Of a DNA stretch of 63,381 bases, positions 28,397 to 38,981 are shown piece by piece. The translations under genes were made by a program, and so were the position numbers. Every line of letters begins with the position of its first letter. Within the stretch, counting starts at the first letter, position 1. A model generated the notes under the pieces. It was not told the DNA's origin, did no database searches, and saw nothing but the letters and a program-made list of their open reading frames with translations. Origin of the DNA: an uncultured Pelagibacteraceae bacterium (lineage in GTDB: Bacteria; Pseudomonadota; Alphaproteobacteria; Pelagibacterales; Pelagibacteraceae). The stretch spans positions 1 through 63,381 of the forward strand of contig CACIAP010000005.1 in assembly GCA_902584685.1 (NCBI GenBank), in the 5' to 3' direction.

Positions 28397-29608
28397 TTAA
28401 ACCTTTTCAAAAACTAGCGTTGCGTTAGTTCCACCAAAACCAAAACTATTAGACATTACGGAGTTTAGATTAACACCTTTTTCAACTTTGGTAACTATCG
28501 GATATTTTTTAGCCTCGTCATCCATGTCAGTAATATTTGCGGATGCTGCTATAAAACTATTTTTCATCATTATTAAACTATAAATTGCTTCATGAACTGA
28601 AGTAGCTCCTAAGGAGTGACCAGCTAATGATTTTGTTGAACTTATTTTTGGTTTATAATCTGTAAAAGTTTCTCCAACTGCTTTTAATTCGGTAATATCA
28701 CCAACAGGTGTTGATGTTCCATGCGTGTTTATGTAATCAATTTTATTTTTTGCAGTACTTAAAGCCATTTTCATGCACCTTACAGCTCCTTCACCAGAGG
28801 GTGCAACCATATCGTAACCATCAGAGGTAGCTCCATAACCAGTCAATTCTGCATATATTTTTGCACCTCGTGCTTTTGCATGCTCATATTCCTCTAAAAC
28901 CAAAACTCCTCCACCACCGGCTATCACAAATCCATCCCTTGTTTTGTCATAAGGTCTCGAAGCTTTTTCTGGCGTGTCATTATATTTTGAAGATAATGCA
29001 GTCATTGCATCAAACATAGCGGTCATGGCAAAATGAACTTCATCACTTCCCCCAGCAAAAATAATTTTTTGTTTTCCTAATTGAATTAATTCCATCGCAT
29101 TACCGATACAGTGTCCGCTAGTTGCACATGCAGAACTTATTGTATAATTAACTCCTTTGATTTTGAATGGAACTGCTAGCGTTGCAGAAGCAGTACTAGA
29201 CATAGTTCTTGGAACTACAAATGGACCCATTCTCTTCGGACTTTTGGCTCTAGTTTTATCAGCTGCTAAAATTACATTTTCAATGGATGGTCCTCCAGAA
29301 CCCATAATCATCCCAGTTGATATATTGCTTACATCTTTGTCTTCTAAACCAGAGTCTTTAACTGCCTCTGCCATTGATATGTAATTGTAAGCTGAGCCAG
29401 GTCCCATAAACCTTATAAATTTTCTATCAACATGGTCTTCAAGATTAATTTTTGGTTTTCCATGTATGTTACTTTTTAGATTGTACTCTTTGTATTCATC
29501 AGAAAAAGAAATTCCTGATTTAGAATTTAATAGAGACTGATAGACTTCATCTTGATTGTTTCCTAAACAAGAGACTACTCCAATTCCAGTTACAACAACT
29601 CTTTTCAT
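28397..29608 (-). CDS. fabB: 3-oxoacyl-[ACP] synthase I FabB
   Basis: Condensing enzyme for elongation of (un)saturated acyl chains. The Cys-His-His triad is visible: [26 protein letters not shown] and [17 protein letters not shown]-terminus [17 protein letters not shown]-terminus [19 protein letters not shown]. 403 residues, normal. It is directly joined to fabA (1-base overlap), the pairing that marks the FabA/FabB unsaturated fatty-acid route. Confidence 0.97.
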   Translation of the reverse strand: MKRVVVTGIGVVSCLGNNQDEVYQSLLNSKSGISFSDEYKEYNLKSNIHGKPKINLEDHVDRKFIRFMGPGSAYNYISMAEAVKDSGLEDKDVSNISTGMIMGSGGPSIENVILAADKTRAKSPKRMGPFVVPRTMSSTASATLAVPFKIKGVNYTISSACATSGHCIGNAMELIQLGKQKIIFAGGSDEVHFAMTAMFDAMTALSSKYNDTPEKASRPYDKTRDGFVIAGGGGVLVLEEYEHAKARGAKIYAELTGYGATSDGYDMVAPSGEGAVRCMKMALSTAKNKIDYINTHGTSTPVGDITELKAVGETFTDYKPKISSTKSLAGHSLGATSVHEAIYSLIMMKNSFIAASANITDMDDEAKKYPIVTKVEKGVNLNSVMSNSFGFGGTNATLVFEKV

Positions 29609-30108
29609 TATTTGAATAAACCTACTTTTAAATTTTCTGTTGTGTAAATTTGTTTTCCATCAGCTAAAAGTATTCCATTAGCTAGACCAACAGTAGCTCC
29701 CTCTTTTTTAAGAATTTTTTTCATATTTATTTCATAAATTGCTTTTTTGACATTTTTTAGAACTTCACCAGTAAACTTTACAGTGTTCACACCCAAAGCT
29801 CTTCCTCTTCCTGGATTTCCAAGCCAACCTAAATAAAATCCAACTAATTGCCACATTGCATCTAAACCTAAGCATCCTGGCATCACTGGATCTTTTTTAA
29901 AATGACAATCAAAAAACCAAAGATTATCTTTAATGTCCAGTTCAGCAATTATTAATCCTTTATTAAACGTGCCCTTATTCTCGCTAATTTCAGTGATCCT
30001 GTCAAACATTAGCATAGGTGGTAAGGGAAGTTTTGCGTTACCTGGTCCAAAAAGATCTCCATTTCCGCAACTAATTAAATCCTCATATGTGTATGAGTTT
30101 TTTTTCAT
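29608..30108 (-). CDS. fabA: 3-hydroxydecanoyl-[ACP] dehydratase/isomerase FabA
   Basis: Introduces the cis double bond in fatty-acid synthesis. In the hot-dog fold the catalytic His lies in [20 protein letters not shown] and the paired Asp in [10 protein letters not shown]. 166 residues, normal length. It is divergent from irr; the 72-base gap carries an Irr box, so iron status could influence both directions. Confidence 0.97.
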   Translation of the reverse strand: MKKNSYTYEDLISCGNGDLFGPGNAKLPLPPMLMFDRITEISENKGTFNKGLIIAELDIKDNLWFFDCHFKKDPVMPGCLGLDAMWQLVGFYLGWLGNPGRGRALGVNTVKFTGEVLKNVKKAIYEINMKKILKKEGATVGLANGILLADGKQIYTTENLKVGLFK

Positions 30109-30158
30109 TTTTTGATAACCTTAATACTTGATTTAAACTAAATATAATATAGGTTTAG

Positions 30159-30175
30159 TTTAGAATTATTATAAA
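30159..30175 (+). promoter_or_regulatory. Irr box (iron control element) upstream of irr
   Basis: TTTAGAATTATTATAAA matches the Irr consensus TTTAGAA-N3-TTCTAAA at 13 of 14 fixed positions. It ends 5 bases before the irr ATG and lies in the irr/fabA divergent gap. Placement over the likely start region suggests autorepression. The same one-base deviation occurs in the katG copy. Confidence 0.7.
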
Positions 30176-30180
30176 TAAAA

Positions 30181-30594
30181 ATGCTTAATAATAGCCATTA
30201 TATTGATAAATTAAGAAGCTCTGGCTTAAGACCTACCAAACAAAGAATTAAAATTTGTGAAATCTTATTTAATACTGAAAAGACTTTTCATTTTACAATA
30301 AATGATTTGGTAAAAAAAATTAGTAAAGCAACGAATGATAAAATTTCTTTAGCAACAGTTTACAATACTGTCCATGCTTTTAAAAAAAAAGGTTACTTAA
30401 AAGAGATACCGATAAATTCTGATCAAAGTTATTTTGATACCAATACGTCGCATCATCACCACTTTTATGATGAAAATCAAAAAGACTTAATGGACATAGA
30501 TGACGCAGATGTAGAACCAGTTAAAATCAATACAAGAATTCCTGGCAAAAAAATTAAGTCTGTTGAAGTCTTAGTAAAAGTCGAAGACGCATAA
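30181..30594 (+). CDS. irr: Iron response regulator Irr (Fur family)
   Basis: Fur-superfamily regulator that senses iron through heme in alphaproteobacteria. The 137 residues include LRPTKQRIKICEILF and ISLATVYNTVHAFKKKGYLK (DNA-binding wing) and the histidine cluster NTSHHHHFYDENQ that binds heme in Irr. No CxxC is present, and the N-terminal heme regulatory motif of Bradyrhizobium Irr is absent, as in most Irr proteins. Its location next to fabA is the usual alphaproteobacterial order. Confidence 0.93.
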   Translation: MLNNSHYIDKLRSSGLRPTKQRIKICEILFNTEKTFHFTINDLVKKISKATNDKISLATVYNTVHAFKKKGYLKEIPINSDQSYFDTNTSHHHHFYDENQKDLMDIDDADVEPVKINTRIPGKKIKSVEVLVKVEDA

Positions 30595-30632
30595 TAATAA
30601 TTAAAATTCTACATTATAATAGTTCTAAACTG

Positions 30633-30661
30633 TTGACAAATTTATTTAGAATAATTATAAA
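30633..30661 (+). promoter_or_regulatory. katG promoter with overlapping Irr box
   Basis: TTGACA (30633-30638), 17 bases, TATAAA (30656-30661) is a near-ideal sigma70 promoter. The Irr box TTTAGAATAATTATAAA occupies 30645-30661, covering the spacer and the whole -10, matching TTTAGAA-N3-TTCTAAA at 13 of 14 positions. Bound Irr would block polymerase, so katG should be repressed when Irr is active (low iron/heme). A further half site TTCTAAAC lies at 30623-30630. Confidence 0.7.
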
Positions 30662-30703
30662 TTGATAAAGGAGATTAGAATTATAAATTGATAAAGGAGA
30701 TTA
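30653..30703 (+). repeat. 26-bp tandem duplication in the katG leader
   Basis: A 25-base segment at 30653-30677 recurs perfectly at 30679-30703 (period 26, one G between). Each copy begins AATTATAAATTG and ends AAAGGAGATTA, so the -10 hexamer, the right half of the Irr box and the ribosome binding site are all doubled. The second AAAGGAG lies 5 bases before the katG ATG and is the one that sets the start. Confidence 0.95.
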
Positions 30704-30704
30704 A

Positions 30705-32939
<2,235 letters not shown>

Positions 32940-32943
32940 CAAA

Positions 32944-33555
32944 ATGGAAACTGCACTAAATAACCCCAAGGTATCTTTTGAGGACTTTTATGAAGTTCCT
33001 GATCTAAAATTTGATATATATAGATTAAGAAAAGATTTAGATTTAATTTTAAAAGAAAAAAAATTTAATACACCTGGTGTTACTCATTTTGGTGCTATCC
33101 CACTTAATCAAATACCGAATGATATTGACTCGATAAATGGAAATAAAATAAGAGGCAAATATTGGACTATTGCAGACGAGAGCGGAAAAGAGGTTTCAAG
33201 AGACGTTGATATAGACGAATCAAAATACACTAAACTCTTACCAGAGTTTGAAAAAACTTATTTTAAAGAAGTTTATGAAACGTTAAGTAAAAAGTTTAAA
33301 CTCGGAAGAGTAAGACTTTTGTTAAAGGAGCCAAGATCAACTCTTAGCTGGCATAAAGATCCAGAGTGCAGATTGCACATACCAATTATTACAAATCAAG
33401 GATGTTCTATGGTAATCGAGAACGTTGCAAAACATTTACCAGCAGATGGAAAAGTTTGGATAACAAACAATACAAAATATCATAATTTTTTTAATGGAGG
33501 AGAACAGTCTAGAATACATTTAGTAGCATGTGTTTTAGAAAGTCCTTTTGAATAA
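32944..33555 (+). CDS. Aspartyl/asparaginyl beta-hydroxylase-fold 2OG-Fe(II) oxygenase
   Basis: Predicted cytoplasmic 2-oxoglutarate/Fe(II)-dependent hydroxylase. The iron facial triad can be placed as H-x-D in LSWHKDPECRLHIPI and the distal His in EQSRIHLVACVL, with the following Arg/His residues fitting the AspH family (cupin fold). 203 residues, catalytic domain only, no membrane anchor. It follows katG by 4 bases, so it is coexpressed with peroxide defence under Irr control; an iron enzyme in an iron-gated operon is coherent. Substrate unknown. Confidence 0.75.
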   Translation: METALNNPKVSFEDFYEVPDLKFDIYRLRKDLDLILKEKKFNTPGVTHFGAIPLNQIPNDIDSINGNKIRGKYWTIADESGKEVSRDVDIDESKYTKLLPEFEKTYFKEVYETLSKKFKLGRVRLLLKEPRSTLSWHKDPECRLHIPIITNQGCSMVIENVAKHLPADGKVWITNNTKYHNFFNGGEQSRIHLVACVLESPFE

Positions 33556-33804
33556 ATGGTCGAAGTTACAAAAGGTATATTTGAAGCGAGTAAAGAAATA
33601 TACAGTAATAACAGAGGCTCAATATTAAGAACAATTGTTTATACAGTTGGTCACTTTGCAATAGCAATTACAGTTTTAATGTTAGTTGCAGATGTTCCTT
33701 TTATGATTGCTCTGACTGATGCTATAGTTGAACCTATCGCAAACTCTGTTTGGTATTTTATTTTAGATAAATGGTGGGCAAGTAAATCTAAAAATAGTCA
33801 TTGA
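33556..33804 (+). CDS. DUF2061 family membrane protein
   Basis: 82 residues with two hydrophobic helices (about 24-44 and 46-70) separated by an acidic turn. The pattern SILRTIVYTVGHFAIAITVL then ALTDAIVEPIANSVWYFILD followed by a C-terminal WW-containing basic tail fits DUF2061, small two-pass inner-membrane proteins of unknown function. It begins right after the stop of the hydroxylase-like gene and is the last gene in the katG run. Confidence 0.72.
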   Translation: MVEVTKGIFEASKEIYSNNRGSILRTIVYTVGHFAIAITVLMLVADVPFMIALTDAIVEPIANSVWYFILDKWWASKSKNSH

Positions 33805-33873
33805 GAATGATTATTATTCAAATCAAATAATCCCATAAAAAAATTTTTTTTTGCAAACAATTATCATTATCAC
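33802..33873 (+). promoter_or_regulatory. Two Fur-box-like elements before the Cys-rich mini-gene
   Basis: GAGAATGATTATTATTC (from 33803) and AATTATCATTATC (33859-33871) both resemble halves of the Fur consensus GATAATGATAATCATTATC. The second sits in the spacer of a possible promoter, TTGCAA (33851-33856) and AATATT (33874-33879), 17 bases apart. This would place the downstream mini-gene under Fur-type metal control. A+T-rich background weakens the claim. Confidence 0.35.
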
Positions 33874-33916
33874 AATATTTTCTTGAAAATATTTTTACAC
33901 CAATTATTTTTGTATT

Positions 33917-34096
33917 ATGGAATTACAAAACTACAACTGTAAAAAGTGTGGACTAACAATTTCTTCTACATGCTCTAAGTGTGATAGAAAAGTTGATGTA
34001 AAAGTTCTAGATGACGGATGCATAGTTCAATTAACTAAATGTGGTGATTGTGCTAATGTACCAGTTATCAAGGACGTTTGTTCACAACAAAAATAA
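33917..34096 (+). CDS. Cys-rich zinc-ribbon-like mini-protein (59 aa)
   Basis: An ATG at 33917 opens 59 residues ending TAA at 34094-34096. It begins MELQNYNCKKCGLTI and contains CxxC at residues 8-11 (CKKC), 19-22 (CSKC) and 42-45 (CGDC), plus single Cys near 35 and 54: eight cysteines in total. This is the pattern of a small metal-binding zinc ribbon or rubredoxin-like fold. No known family is recognised. It stands alone between the katG operon and the convergent peroxiredoxin, behind Fur-box-like DNA, so a role in metal or redox handling is possible. Confidence 0.7.
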   Translation: MELQNYNCKKCGLTISSTCSKCDRKVDVKVLDDGCIVQLTKCGDCANVPVIKDVCSQQK

Positions 34097-34106
34097 ATAA
34101 AGACCT

Positions 34107-34592
34107 CTAAAGCTTAGATAAAACATTATCTGCAGCTGATAGCTCACAGACTCCTGTTTCCTTTTCTACAGCTACGTATTTTATAACTTTATTTTCAATA
34201 ATCATTGTATAACGACTAGATCTCATACCTAAACCTTTTGCATCTTTGTTTACTAATACTCCTAATTTGTTGGCAAAATCTCCAAAAGGATCTGCTAACA
34301 TTATTATCTCATTTTCAACTTTTGAAATTTTGGCCCAAGCATCCATAACATATGGATCATTTACACTGATACAAAAAATTTTATCAACACCTTTGGATCT
34401 GATCTTATCAATGTTGTTTTTATAACTTGGTAAATGTTTATTTGAGCACACAGATGTAAACGCACCGGGCATTCCTAATAGAATAGACTTATTATCCTTA
34501 AAAAAGTCGTTTATTTGAAATTTTTTTGGATTTCCATCAATTAATTGAAAAACTTCACTATCAGGAATTTGATCATTAATTTTGTATTTCAT
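34107..34592 (-). CDS. Peroxiredoxin, Prx5/AhpC-TSA type
   Basis: Thiol peroxidase. The peroxidatic Cys is Cys49 in LGMPGAFTSVCSNKHLPSY, the Prx5-specific signature, and a C-terminal Cys in GVCELSAADNVL may act in resolution. 161 residues, cytoplasmic. Position opposite the Cys-rich mini-gene and close to katG groups three redox genes together. It lies 1 base after the SH3-like gene on the same strand. Confidence 0.94.
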   Translation of the reverse strand: MKYKINDQIPDSEVFQLIDGNPKKFQINDFFKDNKSILLGMPGAFTSVCSNKHLPSYKNNIDKIRSKGVDKIFCISVNDPYVMDAWAKISKVENEIIMLADPFGDFANKLGVLVNKDAKGLGMRSSRYTMIIENKVIKYVAVEKETGVCELSAADNVLSKL

Positions 34593-34593
34593 T

Positions 34594-35043
34594 TTAATTT
34601 AACCCCCAAAGACTTTCTTTTAAAACCCATCCTTTAAATTCTCCAGTTTCAACTCTACACCAGTTTAAATTACACTTTTTTTTATTCAAAAGTCTACCTG
34701 GCTCCATTTTTGCAATAGGTCTTGAAAATTTTGTACTATCAGAAAAAAGAATTACAGTATCTAGCGTTATAAATGAACTATTTTTTTTTAACTGGGATCT
34801 ATGAATCCATCCGCTATTTTTCTTAAAATCTAAAATTTTTCTAAAATTTTCTTTTTGGTCTATTATTTCAACTGGATAGTTTTTTTTATTAAATACAAAT
34901 TTAATTGGGTAGTCTAATCCAGGGCCATACCTTACATTTACTTTTTTATTCTTAAGCGACATATATGTATTATTATCTGAATAAGAATTATCTAAAAAAA
35001 AAATAAATAAGAATAAATTTATAATTAAAAATTTTTTAATCAT
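34594..35043 (-). CDS. Secreted bacterial SH3-domain protein
   Basis: 149 residues with a signal peptide (MIKKFLIINLFLFIFFLDNS) and two SH3-like segments: one around KKVNVRYGPGLDYPIKFVFN with GWIHRSQLKK, a second ending in RVETGEFKGWVLKESLWGL. These domains usually bind cell-wall peptides. It overlaps the next gene upstream by 4 bases. Exact function unknown. Confidence 0.82.
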   Translation of the reverse strand: MIKKFLIINLFLFIFFLDNSYSDNNTYMSLKNKKVNVRYGPGLDYPIKFVFNKKNYPVEIIDQKENFRKILDFKKNSGWIHRSQLKKNSSFITLDTVILFSDSTKFSRPIAKMEPGRLLNKKKCNLNWCRVETGEFKGWVLKESLWGLN

Positions 35044-35771
35044 CTTATCTTTTTAAGGTTACTTACTCTGAAGTCTAGATTTAAAAGATTTATTATCAAA
35101 ACTTTACCATTTAAACTTTTTCCAATTCCGACAATATTTTTAATTACTTCATTTGCCTGAATACTACCTACAACACTTGCTATTGTACCAACAACACCAT
35201 CTGCCTCACAATTTAAACCTTCATCGTTTGGTATCGTTTGATAAAAAGATTTTAAACACAATCTTTTATCTTTTGAAAAGTTAAAGCTAAATATGTGACC
35301 ATCAAATTTACTAATAGCACCACACACGAAAATTTTTTTTAATTTCCTAGAGAATTCATTCACAAGAAACTTACTTGTGAAATTATCTGTTCCATCTACC
35401 ACTATATCATAATTCTTAATTAGGTTTTCAACATTTGATTGATTTAATTTTATTTTAAAACTATCTATTTTTACGTTTGGATTAATCTTTTTTACTCTGT
35501 CATTAACTACTTTCACTTTGTACTTACCAATATCTTTTGTGGTAAACATAGATTGTCTATGTATATTTGAAAGATCTATTTTATCATGATCTACTAAACC
35601 AATTGTACCTACTCCAGATCTACACAAATATTCTGCAACAGGACATCCTAGTCCACCTAATCCAACAATAAGAACTTTTGAGTTTTTAATTTTTTTTTGT
35701 CCTGTGATGCCAATATCTTTAATAATTATTTGTCGGGAATATCTTTCAAGTTCGTTTGTTTTTAAGTTCAT
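35040..35771 (-). CDS. MoeB/ThiF/HesA family E1-like adenylyltransferase
   Basis: ATP-dependent activator of a small sulfur-carrier protein (ThiS or MoaD type). The 243 residues show the family start ERYSRQIIIKDIGITGQKKI, the nucleotide loop VLIVGLGGLGCPVAEYLCRS, and DGTDNFTSKFLVNEF. The first zinc CxxC of MoeB/ThiF is replaced (RLCLKSFY) and the protein ends before the second pair, so the structural zinc site looks lost. Whether it serves thiamine or molybdopterin synthesis cannot be decided here. Confidence 0.87.
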   Translation of the reverse strand: MNLKTNELERYSRQIIIKDIGITGQKKIKNSKVLIVGLGGLGCPVAEYLCRSGVGTIGLVDHDKIDLSNIHRQSMFTTKDIGKYKVKVVNDRVKKINPNVKIDSFKIKLNQSNVENLIKNYDIVVDGTDNFTSKFLVNEFSRKLKKIFVCGAISKFDGHIFSFNFSKDKRLCLKSFYQTIPNDEGLNCEADGVVGTIASVVGSIQANEVIKNIVGIGKSLNGKVLIINLLNLDFRVSNLKKIR

Positions 35772-36208
35772 TTTTTTCCAGTAGATCCAAATCCGCCAGA
35801 ACCTCTTAAGGTGTCTGGTAAATCTTTTGTTTCTTCAAACTCAAATTTCAAAACTGGCATTAATACCATTTGAGCTATTCTATCTCCATTGTTAACTAAA
35901 AATTTTTCGTTACTATGATTAAAAAGAATAATTTTAATCTCTCCACGATAATCACTGTCAATTGTGCCAGGTGAATTTAGCACTCCAATACTAGACTTGG
36001 CTGCAAGTCCAGATCTTGGACGTATTTGAACTTCGGTGTCTTCAGGTATAGCAATAGCAAGTCCGGTTGGAATCAAAGCAGATTTATTTGGCTTTATTTC
36101 AATTGGATTTTCCAAAAATGCTTCAAGATCAACTCCAGAAGACCCTGTCGTTTTATAAGAGGGAATTTTTACTTTTTGGTTTAACTTTTTTATTAAAACC
36201 TTAATCAT
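35768..36208 (-). CDS. dut: dUTP diphosphatase
   Basis: Removes dUTP and supplies dUMP for thymidylate synthesis. All five trimeric-dUTPase motifs are visible in 146 residues: GSSGVDLEAFLE, RPRSGLAAKSSIG, GVLNSPGTIDSDYRGE, GDRIAQMVLMP and the C-terminal RGSGGFGSTGKK. It overlaps coaBC by 8 bases at its start, the common alphaproteobacterial coaBC-dut pairing. Confidence 0.98.
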   Translation of the reverse strand: MIKVLIKKLNQKVKIPSYKTTGSSGVDLEAFLENPIEIKPNKSALIPTGLAIAIPEDTEVQIRPRSGLAAKSSIGVLNSPGTIDSDYRGEIKIILFNHSNEKFLVNNGDRIAQMVLMPVLKFEFEETKDLPDTLRGSGGFGSTGKK

Positions 36209-37415
36209 TAAAAAAATTAAATTTATTCGTAATTTTTTTAATTAATTCATCTGCAATGACAGATTTAAAATTTTTCGGGATTTTTTCATCATCAATGTTT
36301 TTGTCCTTATAAAACAAATGAACTTCATTAAAGTCTGATTCAAACCCAATTTTATTATTACTTACATCATTTGCAACAATCAAATCACAACCTTTTTTTT
36401 CCAGTTTTGATCTTGCATTATCGAATAAATTTTCTGACTCGGCTGCAAAACCAACAACAATTTTTGGTTTTTTATTACTTTTAGAAACCAATTCTAAAAT
36501 ATCTGGATTTAAGTCTAAATCAAAACTTTGATCTTTATTTTTTTTAATTTTCTCTTTGTTAAATTTTTTTACCTTAAAATCTGATACTGCAGCTGTAAAA
36601 ATTGCAAGATCACATGGAAGTAACTCCATTGTTTTTTCGTACATTTCCTCACCAGTTTTGACCTTTATTAATTTTAAATTATCATTCGGCTCCAAGTTAG
36701 TAGGCCCAGAGATTAGTGTTGTATCAAATCCATTTTCTACTAAAGAATTTGCGATCTCATATCCCTGCTTACCACTAGATCTATTGGTGATAAATCTTAC
36801 AGGATCAATTAATTCTTGAGTTGGTCCAGCGGTGACTATCGCTTTTAATTTTTTGTTTTTACTTATTTGTTTAAAATAAAGTTCAAGTTGATTAATAATT
36901 TCATCAACTTCTAGCATCTTCCCTTCACCAAATTCACCACACGCCATCTCACCAATTTCTGGTCCTAAAATTCTATAACCATAACTCTTTAAGGTACTTA
37001 TGCTCTGTTTATTTGATGCGTGTTCCCACATTCTAACGTTCATTGCAGGGCACAAAAAAACCTTTTTGTCTGATGCTTTAATTACAGTACTTGCTAAATC
37101 ATCAGAAAAACCATTTGAAATTTTTGTAAGGAAATTCGAAGAGGCGGGAGCAACAAGTATAAGATCAGACCATCTTGAAAGAGAGATATGATCCATTTCA
37201 CTTTCATTCTCTACTGAAAATAAGTCTGTGAAAACTTTATTCTTTGATAATGCTGTGATTGATAAGGGGGTTACAAATTCTTTACCGCTTTTAGTCAAAA
37301 TTGTTTTAATTTCACAATTAAGTTTTGATAATTTTCTTATTAGATCTAGTGTTTTATAAGCGGCAATTCCACCAGTTATTATAATCAATATTTTTTTATT
37401 TTCTAAAAATTTCAT
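36201..37415 (-). CDS. coaBC: Bifunctional phosphopantothenoylcysteine decarboxylase/synthetase
   Basis: Two steps of coenzyme A synthesis in one polypeptide. N-terminal CoaC (about 1-180): KILIIITGGIAAYKTLDLIR, CPAMNVRMWEH and the catalytic Cys in GEMACGEFGEGKM. C-terminal CoaB (about 190-404): AIVTAGPTQELIDPVRFITN and the dinucleotide-type site FTAAVSDFKVKKF. 404 residues, normal. It precedes dut and follows ubiB. Confidence 0.97.
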   Translation of the reverse strand: MKFLENKKILIIITGGIAAYKTLDLIRKLSKLNCEIKTILTKSGKEFVTPLSITALSKNKVFTDLFSVENESEMDHISLSRWSDLILVAPASSNFLTKISNGFSDDLASTVIKASDKKVFLCPAMNVRMWEHASNKQSISTLKSYGYRILGPEIGEMACGEFGEGKMLEVDEIINQLELYFKQISKNKKLKAIVTAGPTQELIDPVRFITNRSSGKQGYEIANSLVENGFDTTLISGPTNLEPNDNLKLIKVKTGEEMYEKTMELLPCDLAIFTAAVSDFKVKKFNKEKIKKNKDQSFDLDLNPDILELVSKSNKKPKIVVGFAAESENLFDNARSKLEKKGCDLIVANDVSNNKIGFESDFNEVHLFYKDKNIDDEKIPKNFKSVIADELIKKITNKFNFFND

Positions 37416-37421
37416 ACAGAA

Positions 37422-38981
37422 TTAAAATACTATGACACCTAAAAAGACAAGCACTAATAATCCAATAATACTTTGATTTCTAATTGATTTCATCTCGTTT
37501 TTTTTATCATTAAAAGAGGAAAAAGAATTTGTATTTTGGGGTATCTGACCACTTGCTAAAAATGCTAATGCTTGATTTGCATTATCCATTATTTTAGGTA
37601 ACTCAGGAATTCTCTTTATCACTTCAGAAGAGTCTTTTAAGGTATCCATCATATTTTTGATAGGATCTTTAGTCTCTTTTAACCAGTTCTCCAAGACAGG
37701 TCTAGAGGTCTCCCATATATTATTGTTTGGATCTAAATTTCTTGCAACACCCTCTACTACAACCATTGTTTTTTGTAAAAGAAGTAATTGTGGTTGAGTT
37801 TGCATATTAAATTTTTCCGTAATATCAAATAATTGTTTTAATAGTTTCCCACCTGATATGTCTTTTACACTTTGACCAAATATTGGCTCCCCGATAGATC
37901 TTAAAGCTTGAGCTAACTCTTCTACAGACGTTCCCTTAGGCACTAATCCAGCTAACAAATGTACCTCAGCTACTTTTTTGTAATCTCTACGAACAAATCC
38001 GTACAAAATTTCTGCTAAGTATCTTCTACTCAATTTATCTATTCTTCCCATTATACCAAAATCTATTGGAACTATTTGGGAAGACTCATTTATAAAAATA
38101 TTTCCTTGGTGCATGTCAGCATGAAAAAATCCATCACGGACCGCATGTCTTAAAAAATGTTGAATTAAATTTGTAGCAATTTTAGAAGTTTCAATATTTC
38201 TTTCTTTAAGCAAGTCCTTTTCTCTTATTGAGACACCATCTACCCAATCTAAGGTAAGAACACTTTCGCTTGTAAAATTCCAATATATTTTAGGTACAAA
38301 AAATCCCAAATCATTTTTGGTGTTTTCTGCATACTCATTTGCAGCTGCAGCTTCAAATCTTAGGTCCATCTCGTGATTTGTTATCTCTTTGAAAAGAAAA
38401 ACAACTTCAATGAGTTTTAGTCTTTTAGTTTTAGTGATTAGACTTTCAACTATATACGCCAATAACATAATAGCATCTATCTCTTCATTAAAAATTTTCT
38501 TTATGTTTGGTCTTAAAACTTTTATGGCAACATTTTTTATCGTATTATCTTCTTTAATTTTTGCTTTGTGGACTTGGGCTATCGAAGCTGCTGCTATAGG
38601 ATCTGATAAGTCAATTATATCGTCAAAATTAGACTGACCTAAATTTTCGATTATGATTTTTTCTGCTTCTTTTTTTGAAAAAGGAGGTAATTTATCTTGA
38701 AGAGACACAAGTTCTTTAGACAATTTTTCCCCGATTATATCTGGACGTGTAGCTAAGAATTGACCGAGTTTTATAAAAGTAGTTCCCATTTCTTGTATTG
38801 ATGCACTTAAGTTTTCCTTACTTTTGGTATCTTTTGAACTTGAAAATGAAAAAGCTAGTAAATTAAAAAATATTTTGATGAATACTGGTATTTTATGAGT
38901 TTCCGAAACTATATTTATTATATTAGATTTGCCAACTTTTCTTCCAATTTTAAAAAGTATAAAGAACTTATTAAAAATCAT
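37422..38981 (-). CDS. ubiB: Ubiquinone biosynthesis kinase-like protein UbiB
   Basis: ADCK/ABC1 atypical kinase required for ubiquinone synthesis. Signatures: TFIKLGQFLATRPDI (KxGQ motif), DPIAAASIAQVHKA (Ala-rich nucleotide loop), DGFFHADMHQGNIFI and PIDFGIMGRID (catalytic and metal sites). A C-terminal membrane segment (SIIGLLVLVFLGVIVF) anchors it. The ATG at 38981 overlaps the ubiE stop as ATGA and is preferred over the ATG three codons earlier (38990). Confidence 0.96.
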   Translation of the reverse strand: MIFNKFFILFKIGRKVGKSNIINIVSETHKIPVFIKIFFNLLAFSFSSSKDTKSKENLSASIQEMGTTFIKLGQFLATRPDIIGEKLSKELVSLQDKLPPFSKKEAEKIIIENLGQSNFDDIIDLSDPIAAASIAQVHKAKIKEDNTIKNVAIKVLRPNIKKIFNEEIDAIMLLAYIVESLITKTKRLKLIEVVFLFKEITNHEMDLRFEAAAANEYAENTKNDLGFFVPKIYWNFTSESVLTLDWVDGVSIREKDLLKERNIETSKIATNLIQHFLRHAVRDGFFHADMHQGNIFINESSQIVPIDFGIMGRIDKLSRRYLAEILYGFVRRDYKKVAEVHLLAGLVPKGTSVEELAQALRSIGEPIFGQSVKDISGGKLLKQLFDITEKFNMQTQPQLLLLQKTMVVVEGVARNLDPNNNIWETSRPVLENWLKETKDPIKNMMDTLKDSSEVIKRIPELPKIMDNANQALAFLASGQIPQNTNSFSSFNDKKNEMKSIRNQSIIGLLVLVFLGVIVF

